From Flavobacterium sp. (GTDB lineage: Bacteria; Bacteroidota; Bacteroidia; Flavobacteriales; Flavobacteriaceae): a DNA stretch of 51,838 nt. The position numbers and the translations under genes are program-made. Positions 30,228 through 38,312 of the stretch are shown piece after piece. The stretch covers positions 1 through 51,838 of the forward strand of contig NZ_JAKLJH010000001.1 in NCBI RefSeq assembly GCF_023151265.1, read 5' to 3'. The notes under the pieces are model-generated. The model was not told the DNA's origin, ran no database searches, and saw only the letters and a list, made by a program, of their open reading frames with translations. Position 1 is the first letter of the stretch. Each line of letters opens with the position of its first letter.

Positions 30228-32378
30228 ATGAAAAAAACACTAGTTATTTTATTTATTCTATTTGGTTTTACAATCTATTCACAAGAATTCAATCCAAAAA
30301 CAATAAATCTTTCACAAAATCCTGAAATCACAGATTTTAGTTTCTTAAAAGAAGAATTGAAAGATATTCAAGTAGTTATGCTTGGAGAAAATACGCATTT
30401 TGATGGAAATGTATTTGAAATGAAAACTAAAATCGTTCAATATTTGCATCAAGAGATGGGGTTTAATACAATCGCATTTGAATCTGGAATTTATGATGTA
30501 TGGAAAGCGCAAAAGAATATTGAGAAAGGTCAAAATGTAAAGGAATCACTTTCAAATTCTTTGTTTTCTATTTGGGCAAAAAGAAATGAATTTCAAAGTT
30601 TTATCGAGTTTTATAATCAGAATAAGAAAAATTTAAATCTGTTTGGTTTTGATTATCAGATTACTGGTAAGAATGGGACGGTTAATCTTTCTAAGGATTT
30701 TTTTAACTATTCTAAAAGAATTAATTATAAATTAAAGCTGAAACAAGAAGATTTTGAGTTGCTTTTAGAATCGATTACTAATTCTGGTATGTTTGATGAA
30801 GAAGACATTTCTTATGAGCAATTTAAAACCGAATTAACATCATTTAAAACTAAAATTAGTCAGCAAAAAGATTCTGAAGAAAAGTTTTATTGGAATCAAA
30901 TTGTAAAAAGTCTTTTAGAGTTAGGTTACGATGCTATTTCAAAAGAAGAGATTTCAAGTACTTTCAATACAACTTCATATGACAATATTCGCGATAAACA
31001 AATGGCGGATAATTTATTGGCTTACTTGAAACAAAATCCTGAGGCTAAAATAATTTGTTGGGGAGCCAACGTACATTTCGTAAATAATAAGAGTTCAATT
31101 ACTGAACCTATATTAAAAGAGTTTGTACCAATGGGTTCTTACATTAAAGGAGAACTAAAAAGCAAGGTGTATAGTTTAGCTGCTGTAACGGCTGAGGATT
31201 CTATTTATCTTCAAAATAAATGGCACAAAACACCAATTAAAAAGCACTCATTTGAGTATTTTTTAAAAGAAAAAAATGCGTCACCACATGTTTTCATTTC
31301 TTCAAATCAAATTGGAATGCAAATTTTAGCATGGAATCGACTTTTTAGCCCAATTACATTTGTGGAAAGTAAATTAAATGAGTTGCATGATGGTTATCTC
31401 TATTTTAGAAGTGTTACACCTTCCACTATAATAGATTCAGATGAAGAGAATAAAGTTTCTAAAACTAAAGATATACTAACGGCTAATTTATCAGAGCCTA
31501 ATGATGATGAACTTAAAAAAAGGGAATTAAATGAAGTTGTTATTTACGGAAAAAGAACAGCTTATCAGATAATGAAAAGCGTTATTGAGTCTTTGGAGAA
31601 AAATTATCCTGATAATCCCTTTAATTCATCGATGAAAACGAATATACAAGCCAAGATTGCAACGATTACTTATCTCGATTTTGATTTTTTTGCCGAACAA
31701 TATGATTTAGGTTACGTAAATCATATCAACAGAAGTACAAAAAATATAAAAGAGTTAAGATGGAATAAGAAAGGCGATTTTTTGTCCGACAACTTAAGAG
31801 AATATCATGGTTTGATGTACAATTGTCCAATAAAATATGCGCCTTTTTTGAAAAAAGGAAAGTTTCAGAAATTTATTTTTCAAATTGAAGAAACTAAGAT
31901 GTACAACAATGAAGAAGTTTTTGTGATTAATTATTCATCACCAAGAAATCATTCCACTTTTACAAGACGCGTTTTCTTAAGTGATTATTCAGGATATTTG
32001 TACGTGAATAAAAAAGATTTTGCTATTGTAAAGATTTTCGAAAATTGGTCAGTAACTGAGTTTCCAGAACATTTCAGAGAAGGATTTAATCTTAAGAATT
32101 CGTTGTCAAAATACACTTCAAAAGAATATAAAAACGAATCGATACTTACCGATTTTACAAAGATTGGTGAGTACTATTTCATTACACAATCTACAAGTGT
32201 TTTATGTGGAAATGTTTATAACAATACATCTGATAAAGATGAATTTGAAATTATCGTAAATTCAAATTGGAATGATTTTAACATTCAAAATCCTATTCAA
32301 ATAAAAAATAAAGAGGAAGAACATTCGTTTGAAAAAGTAAAATATAATGCTGGTTTTTGGAATGATTTTAAGTTTTAA
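30228..32378 (+). CDS. secreted erythromycin esterase-like protein with extra C-terminal domain
   Basis: VVMLGENTHFDGNVFEMK..IAFESGIYDVWKAQ, IICWGANVHFVNN; C-terminal LNEVVIYGKRTAYQIMKSVIESLEKNYPDNPFN. Confidence 0.75.
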   Translation: MKKTLVILFILFGFTIYSQEFNPKTINLSQNPEITDFSFLKEELKDIQVVMLGENTHFDGNVFEMKTKIVQYLHQEMGFNTIAFESGIYDVWKAQKNIEKGQNVKESLSNSLFSIWAKRNEFQSFIEFYNQNKKNLNLFGFDYQITGKNGTVNLSKDFFNYSKRINYKLKLKQEDFELLLESITNSGMFDEEDISYEQFKTELTSFKTKISQQKDSEEKFYWNQIVKSLLELGYDAISKEEISSTFNTTSYDNIRDKQMADNLLAYLKQNPEAKIICWGANVHFVNNKSSITEPILKEFVPMGSYIKGELKSKVYSLAAVTAEDSIYLQNKWHKTPIKKHSFEYFLKEKNASPHVFISSNQIGMQILAWNRLFSPITFVESKLNELHDGYLYFRSVTPSTIIDSDEENKVSKTKDILTANLSEPNDDELKKRELNEVVIYGKRTAYQIMKSVIESLEKNYPDNPFNSSMKTNIQAKIATITYLDFDFFAEQYDLGYVNHINRSTKNIKELRWNKKGDFLSDNLREYHGLMYNCPIKYAPFLKKGKFQKFIFQIEETKMYNNEEVFVINYSSPRNHSTFTRRVFLSDYSGYLYVNKKDFAIVKIFENWSVTEFPEHFREGFNLKNSLSKYTSKEYKNESILTDFTKIGEYYFITQSTSVLCGNVYNNTSDKDEFEIIVNSNWNDFNIQNPIQIKNKEEEHSFEKVKYNAGFWNDFKF

Positions 32379-32499
32379 ATCTTTTGAAATGTTTTTAAAA
32401 TATTAAAGTTTTTATTTTTTTGAAACGGGTTTTATAAATTGTAAGGAAGTACTGTGAATTGTGAAAAGAAAAATTTATAGATAATTATAAATATCACTT

Positions 32500-32916
32500 A
32501 TGAAAAAAATTCTATTAATTTTAATGGTTGCTCAATTTTTTATTAGTTGTAAGGATGAAACAAACAATCTTACAATTGATAATAAAAACTTTATTGTAGG
32601 TAATTGGGATTTCTTAATAGAAAATGGATTTAACTGTTATGAGTGCAATCAGATAGTATTCGAAACTAATGGAACTGGAAATCTTATAATTTCATCAACG
32701 GAAAAAATAGAATTTGTCTATGAACTATTTCCTAATAAAAAAATAAAATTTGACTTTATTGAAAAAGGAACTCAGACCTTTTTTAAAGAATCTGAAATGT
32801 TCTATTATAAAAATCAAACAATAAATGATATCGAATATTTTGATTTATTTGATTTAAAAAACAGAGAAATAATACATTCACTTATAAGAACTTCACCTAG
32901 CAAAAATATTAAATAA
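32500..32916 (+). CDS. hypothetical lipoprotein
   Basis: lipobox MVAQFFISC-KDE. Confidence 0.6.
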   Translation: MKKILLILMVAQFFISCKDETNNLTIDNKNFIVGNWDFLIENGFNCYECNQIVFETNGTGNLIISSTEKIEFVYELFPNKKIKFDFIEKGTQTFFKESEMFYYKNQTINDIEYFDLFDLKNREIIHSLIRTSPSKNIK

Positions 32917-32960
32917 AATTACCTTTTGCTCAGGTTAACTTTTTTAAATTAATATATTTT

Positions 32961-33749
32961 CTATCGATTCCTCTCCCCATAATTTCTCTTCCCAGTAAAC
33001 TTCCCTTTATTACTTGGTAAACTTGCTTCTTCGGTTTTGCTAGAAGGTTCTATTAATCTATTTAATTCTGTTATTTCAGCATCGGTTAAGTTTCGGTATT
33101 TGCCTTCTTGTACGTCTAAAGAAATGTTGATGATTCGAGTACGTTTTAAAGCCGTTACTTCGTAATCTAAATATTCACACATTCTACGAATTTGTCTATT
33201 CAAACCTTGCGTTAAAATAATTCGAAAAACGTATTTGCTAATTTGTTCTACTTTACATTTCTTGGTAATCGTTTCTAAAATCGGAATTCCGTTTGCCATT
33301 CGGTCTATAAATCTATCCGTAATTGGTTTGTTTACGGTTACGATATATTCTTTTTCGTGGTTGTTTCTTGCGCGAAGAATCTTGTTTACAATATCACCAT
33401 CATTCGTCATAAAAATCAAACCTTCACTGGCTTTATCCAAACGACCAATAGGAAAAATACGCTCTGGATAATTGATGAAATCAACAATGTTGTCACGCAC
33501 GCTCAAATTAGTAGTACATTCAATTCCAGCAGGTTTGTAAAACGCTAAATAAATAGGTTTCTCATTTTTCTGTTGTACCAATTCACCATTCACACGAACT
33601 TCATCACCAGGCGCAACTTTAGTGCCCATTTCCGGAATCTTTCCGTTAATAGTCACTCTACCTTGCTCAATCAAACGATCAGCTTCTCTACGAGAACAAA
33701 AACCGGTTTCCGATAAAAATTTGTTGATGCGTACTGTATTTTCTTCCAT
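32961..33749 (-). CDS. rluF: 23S rRNA pseudouridine synthase, RluF-like (S4 + PseudoU synthase)
   Basis: [51 protein letters not shown]. Confidence 0.88.
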   Translation of the reverse strand: MEENTVRINKFLSETGFCSRREADRLIEQGRVTINGKIPEMGTKVAPGDEVRVNGELVQQKNEKPIYLAFYKPAGIECTTNLSVRDNIVDFINYPERIFPIGRLDKASEGLIFMTNDGDIVNKILRARNNHEKEYIVTVNKPITDRFIDRMANGIPILETITKKCKVEQISKYVFRIILTQGLNRQIRRMCEYLDYEVTALKRTRIINISLDVQEGKYRNLTDAEITELNRLIEPSSKTEEASLPSNKGKFTGKRNYGERNR

Positions 33750-33784
33750 AATGCAAAGATAAGTTTTTTTAGTGATTTTTTTGT

Positions 33785-33940
33785 CGCACAAAGTTTCTCA
33801 AAGTTTTCACAGAGTAACACAAAGTTACTTTATAAAATTTTGAATCAAAAAAAAGACAAGTAAAGCGCTCTGTGTAACTCTTTCAACACAATCAAAATCA
33901 AAAAAAACTCTGTGAAACTCTGTGTGATAAAAACAAAAAA
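33785..33940. repeat. imperfect inverted-repeat intergenic element (CACAAAGTTTCTCAAAG.../...CTCTGTGAAACTCTGTG)
   Basis: multiple CACARAG / CTCTGTG words in inverted orientation. Confidence 0.6.
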
Positions 33941-33990
33941 AAGCCCTTTTAAAAAAAAAAGGACTTTCATTTATTTGGAAAAGGATTCAA

Positions 33991-34770
33991 TTAGATGCTA
34001 GCAAATAATTTTTCCATTTTTTCTTTTTCTTCGTCAGCTAAAACACCGTCTACTAAGATTCTTCCACTGTGCTCATCTGTAATGATTTTTTTGCGAGCTG
34101 CAATTTCCATTTGCGTTTGTGGTGGAATTGTAAAGAATGAACCAGCAGAAGCGCCACGCTCAATAGAAACAACCGCTAAACCGTTTCTTACGCTGTTTCT
34201 AATTCTGTCGTAAGCAGCAATTAAACGCTCTTCAATTTGACCTCTTAATTCTTCTGATTTTGCTGATAAGAAGTTTTCTTCTTTTTCAGTTTCAGCCATA
34301 ATGTCGCTTAATTCTGCTTTTTTATGTTTTAAGTGGGTTTGTTTTCCATCTAGTTTTTCTTTAGTTTGAGCTACTACTTCTTTTTTGTGCTCAATAGAAG
34401 CTTTCATTTCTTTAATGTGTTTTTCAGCCAATTGAATTTCTAATTCCTGAAACTCCACTTCTTTAGTTAAAGAGTTGAATTCTCTATTGTTACGAACGTT
34501 TTTTTGTTGCTCTAAATATTTTTTAATCGCAGCTTTGTGCTCGTCGATAGCATTTTTCTTTTCTTTGATTTGATCGTCAATAGTCTCTAAATCACTTTTT
34601 AGTTTCTCTAAACGAGTAGAAAGTCCTGCAACTTCATCTTCTAAATCTTCTACTTCAAGAGGCAATTCTCCTCTTACATTTCTTATTTCGTCTATTTTAG
34701 AATCAACTAGTTGTAAAGCATAAAGGGCTCTTAACTTATCTTCTACACTTAGCTCTTTGATTGTTGCCAT
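33991..34770 (-). CDS. coiled-coil protein of the C4 Zn-ribbon (DUF164/CT398-type) family lacking Cys ligands
   Basis: long coiled coil; C-terminal GASAGSFFTIPPQTQMEIAARKKIITDEHSGRILVDG. Confidence 0.8.
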   Translation of the reverse strand: MATIKELSVEDKLRALYALQLVDSKIDEIRNVRGELPLEVEDLEDEVAGLSTRLEKLKSDLETIDDQIKEKKNAIDEHKAAIKKYLEQQKNVRNNREFNSLTKEVEFQELEIQLAEKHIKEMKASIEHKKEVVAQTKEKLDGKQTHLKHKKAELSDIMAETEKEENFLSAKSEELRGQIEERLIAAYDRIRNSVRNGLAVVSIERGASAGSFFTIPPQTQMEIAARKKIITDEHSGRILVDGVLADEEKEKMEKLFASI

Positions 34771-34772
34771 AT

Positions 34773-35888
34773 TTAAAAGTACTTAACTGGATTTGTATTT
34801 TCTTCTGATAAAATAATTCCGCATTGCAGCGAATTTGGTGCAAAATTAGTGATTTTTTCTTTAAGAAAATCAACAATATAATTTTTTGTAAATCTTTCGC
34901 TTTCAAAATGTCCAATATCGGCCAAAAGTAACTGATTTTCAGCTTCATAGAATTGGTGATATTTTATGTCGGCCGTAAGATAAGCATCTGCTCCTGAGGA
35001 AATTGCATTCTTGATTGCAAAACTACCACTTCCGCCTAAAACAGCTACTTTTTTTATTGATTTTCCGGTAAAAGCTGAATGTCTGATGCCGTCACATTCT
35101 AATTTTTCTTTTACCAATTGCAAAAATTCGGTTTCAGAAAGCGGATTTTCGAATTCACCCACGCGACCTAAACCAATATTTTGGTGTTTATTTTCCAATT
35201 GATAAATTTCATAAGCTACTTCTTCATACACATGATTTTTGAATAAAGCTTTCAAGATTTTCCCTTGTAAATGCTTTTCAAACGTCATTTCAATTTTAAT
35301 TTCTTCGTTTTCTACAAATTCAAAACGTTCGCCAATTTGCGGATTCGAATTTTCATTTCCCATATACGTTCCAATTCCTTTCGAACTAAAACTACAATCT
35401 TCATAATTTCCAATGGTTCCAGCTCCAGCATCAAATAAGGCATTTCGCAATTTTTCAACATTTTCTGGAATCGTATAAGTAACTAATTTTTGAATGTAAT
35501 TTTCTTTCGGAATTAAAACTTTCGAAAGTTTCAACCCTAACGCATCACAGAAAATTTTATTCACACCTTTTTGATGGTTGTCCAAAGCAGTATGAACCGC
35601 ATAAATTGCAATATCATTTTTTATTGCTTTTAAAATCGCACGTTCCACATAATTTTTACCCGTAATTTTCTTAATTCCCGAAAACAAAATAGGATGGAAG
35701 CAAACTACCAAATTACATTTTTTCGAAATCGCCTCATCAATAACCGATTCCAATGCATCATGACAAACTAAAACGCCATCAATTTCCTGATTCGGATTTC
35801 CAACTAAAAGTCCAACATTGTCAAAATCTTCGGCATAACCTAATGGCGCCATTTCTTCAAGAATAGAAAGTATATCGGAAAGTTTCAT
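34773..35888 (-). CDS. Nif3-like dinuclear metal center protein
   Basis: MKLSDILSILEEMAPLGYAEDFDNVGLLVGN, CFHPILFSGIKKITG, VAVLGGSGSFAI. Confidence 0.92.
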   Translation of the reverse strand: MKLSDILSILEEMAPLGYAEDFDNVGLLVGNPNQEIDGVLVCHDALESVIDEAISKKCNLVVCFHPILFSGIKKITGKNYVERAILKAIKNDIAIYAVHTALDNHQKGVNKIFCDALGLKLSKVLIPKENYIQKLVTYTIPENVEKLRNALFDAGAGTIGNYEDCSFSSKGIGTYMGNENSNPQIGERFEFVENEEIKIEMTFEKHLQGKILKALFKNHVYEEVAYEIYQLENKHQNIGLGRVGEFENPLSETEFLQLVKEKLECDGIRHSAFTGKSIKKVAVLGGSGSFAIKNAISSGADAYLTADIKYHQFYEAENQLLLADIGHFESERFTKNYIVDFLKEKITNFAPNSLQCGIILSEENTNPVKYF

Positions 35889-35972
35889 TTGTTTTAATTT
35901 ATATATCAAAGATAAAAATTCAATTCGTTTATATTATGATTTTTGGTAGAAAATATATTAGCACGATTTTTG

Positions 35973-35980
35973 TATATTTG
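35973..35980 (+). promoter_or_regulatory. Bacteroidota -7 promoter element (TATATTTG)
   Basis: upstream of antitoxin ATG at 36000. Confidence 0.5.
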
Positions 35981-35999
35981 TAAAACAAATTCATCTGTT

Positions 36000-36254
36000 A
36001 TGACAACAATAACCATAAAAATTAACGAGCGTTCAAAAAAGGGCAAAGCTTTCTTAGAGTTTGCAAAGACTTTTTTTGCCGAAGGTAAAGACGTTGAGAT
36101 AATTAAGTCCGATGATAAAAAAACCAAAAAAGAAAAGAGTATTTACAGCGATGCTTTTATTGCAAAAATGAAAAAAGCAGAGGAAAATATTAAAAATGGA
36201 GATTGTATAACGATTGATCCTAATGATGTATGGGGAAGTTTAGGCTTAAAGTAA
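36000..36254 (+). CDS. putative antitoxin paired with YoeB-like toxin
   Basis: small charged protein, overlaps toxin start by 25 bp. Confidence 0.7.
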   Translation: MTTITIKINERSKKGKAFLEFAKTFFAEGKDVEIIKSDDKKTKKEKSIYSDAFIAKMKKAEENIKNGDCITIDPNDVWGSLGLK

Positions 36255-36511
36255 CTAAAATTGCTCAAAAAGATATAGACAAGCATATAAAGTCAGGTAA
36301 TAAAAATTCAATCAAAGCCATAGAGAAAATTATGGTAGAACTAACTGAAAATCCTTTTGAAGGTTATGGAAACCCAGAAGCTTTAAAATACGAATTTTCC
36401 GGTTATTGGTCCAGAAGAATTAATGCTAAAGACAGAATGATTTATAAAGTTGAAGAAAATATTGTTACGGTAACTATAGTTTCTGCAATGGGACATTATT
36501 CTGACAAATAA
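36230..36511 (+). CDS. Txe/YoeB family mRNA interferase toxin
   Basis: NPFEGYGNPEALKYEFSGYWSRRINAKDRMIYKVEENIVTVTIVSAMGHY matches the YoeB pattern. Confidence 0.88.
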   Translation: MGKFRLKVTKIAQKDIDKHIKSGNKNSIKAIEKIMVELTENPFEGYGNPEALKYEFSGYWSRRINAKDRMIYKVEENIVTVTIVSAMGHYSDK

Positions 36512-36514
36512 CCT

Positions 36515-37528
36515 ATGGATTTCCTTCGAAAAATACTTTTTCCGTTAGCCTTTTTGTATTGGCTTATTACGTTTATCCGAAATTGGCTTTACGACAAAGG
36601 CATTTTCAAAAGTTATTCCTTTACTATTCCAATAATTGCTGTTGGAAATTTAAGCGTTGGTGGAACTGGAAAAACACCTCAAATCGAATATTTAATTCGT
36701 TTACTATCTGATAAATATAAAGTCGCGGTTTTGAGTCGCGGTTACAAACGAACTTCTGAAGGTTTTATTTTGGCGGACGAAAACGCAACTGCGAGCTCTA
36801 TTGGTGATGAACCTTTTCAGTTTTATTCAAAATTTCCAAATATTCAAGTAGCGGTTGATGCCAATCGTAAAAACGGAATTGAAAATTTATTACAACTCTC
36901 AAACAAGCCTGATGTTATTTTATTGGATGACGCTTTTCAACACAGAAAAGTAAAAGCTGGGTTTTATATTTTGCTTTCGGCTTATGACGATTTGTTTTGT
37001 GATGATTTTATTTTGCCTTTCGGGAATTTACGCGAACCGTCTTCAGGAAAAAAACGTGCCGATATGATAATTGTCACAAAATGTCCGAACGATTTGTCCG
37101 AACTTGCACAGCAGAAAATCAGAGAGAAGTTGAAGGTAAAGCAACAAGTTTTCTTCACTACAATTCAGTACGATGATTATGTTTTTGGAAATGATAGTCA
37201 ATTATTGGTTTCCGAAATTCAATCAGAAAGTAAAGTGTTGGTTGCTGGAATTGCAAAACCTAAATTGTTCTTCGATTTTCTACAAAGTGAAAAGGATGAT
37301 ACTTTGGTGTTTCCAGATCATCATCATTTTTCGAGACAAGATTGTGAGCAAATTTTAGCGAAAGCTAGCGGAAGAAAAATAATTACAACAGAAAAAGATT
37401 TTGTTCGTTTAAACGGATTATTGCCAAAATCGCAATTGTTCTATTTACCAATAAAATCTACTTTTTTAAATACAAATATTGATAAAACGATAGAAGATTA
37501 TGTGGGAAAAGGTTCAAGAAACAGTTAG
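36515..37528 (+). CDS. lpxK: tetraacyldisaccharide 4'-kinase
   Basis: VGNLSVGGTGKTPQIEYLIRLL, VAVLSRGYKR, VILLDDAFQHRKV. Confidence 0.95.
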   Translation: MDFLRKILFPLAFLYWLITFIRNWLYDKGIFKSYSFTIPIIAVGNLSVGGTGKTPQIEYLIRLLSDKYKVAVLSRGYKRTSEGFILADENATASSIGDEPFQFYSKFPNIQVAVDANRKNGIENLLQLSNKPDVILLDDAFQHRKVKAGFYILLSAYDDLFCDDFILPFGNLREPSSGKKRADMIIVTKCPNDLSELAQQKIREKLKVKQQVFFTTIQYDDYVFGNDSQLLVSEIQSESKVLVAGIAKPKLFFDFLQSEKDDTLVFPDHHHFSRQDCEQILAKASGRKIITTEKDFVRLNGLLPKSQLFYLPIKSTFLNTNIDKTIEDYVGKGSRNS

Positions 37529-38312
37529 TTATATTAAAAACAAAACCAATTTTACTCCAGAATACGGCGTAATTTTAGGTTCAGGATTAGGAGGATTTAC
37601 AGCGGATATTACTATCGAACATACATTGCCTTATTCAGAAATTCCAAATTTTCCAGTTTCAACGGTTCAAGGTCATCAAGGTGCTTTGGTTTTTGGAACC
37701 ATTCAAGGGAAAAAAGTGGTGGCAATGCAAGGACGTTTTCATTTTTATGAAGGCTACGATATGAAGCAAGTAACGTTTCCAGTTCGTGTAATGAAATATT
37801 TAGGAGTTGAAAGATTGATTGTTTCCAATGCTTCGGGAGGTGTTAATCCTGAATATGTTGTTGGAGATGTTGTGGTGATTACAGATCATATTAATATGAT
37901 GCCCGAACATCCATTACGAGGTCATAACGATGAACGTTTTGGACCAAGATTCGTAAATATGAGCGAGCCTTATTCTAAAGCTATGATTGAGAAAGCATTT
38001 GAATTGGCTGAGGATTTAAATATTTATCTTAAAACAGGAATTTATTTAGGATTACAAGGTCCAACCTTTGAAACCCTTGCTGAATATAAAATGGTAAAAG
38101 CCTTAGGCGCAGATTGCGTTGGAATGTCAACCGTTCCAGAAGTCATTGTTGCGCGTCACATGAATATGGAATGTTTTGGTGTTTCTGTAATTACCGATAT
38201 GGGTGACGAGGATAATATCGAAGAAGTAAACCATGAAGAAGTCTTACAAGCGGCTCAAAAAGCAGAACCTCATGTAAGAAACTTAATTAAGAATTTGATT
38301 GCTCAGTACTAG
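37500..38312 (+). CDS. purine-nucleoside phosphorylase
   Basis: VILGSGLGGFTADI, VQGHQGALVFGTIQGKKVVAMQGRFHFYEGY, DCVGMSTVPEVIVARHM. Confidence 0.95.
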   Translation: MWEKVQETVSYIKNKTNFTPEYGVILGSGLGGFTADITIEHTLPYSEIPNFPVSTVQGHQGALVFGTIQGKKVVAMQGRFHFYEGYDMKQVTFPVRVMKYLGVERLIVSNASGGVNPEYVVGDVVVITDHINMMPEHPLRGHNDERFGPRFVNMSEPYSKAMIEKAFELAEDLNIYLKTGIYLGLQGPTFETLAEYKMVKALGADCVGMSTVPEVIVARHMNMECFGVSVITDMGDEDNIEEVNHEEVLQAAQKAEPHVRNLIKNLIAQY

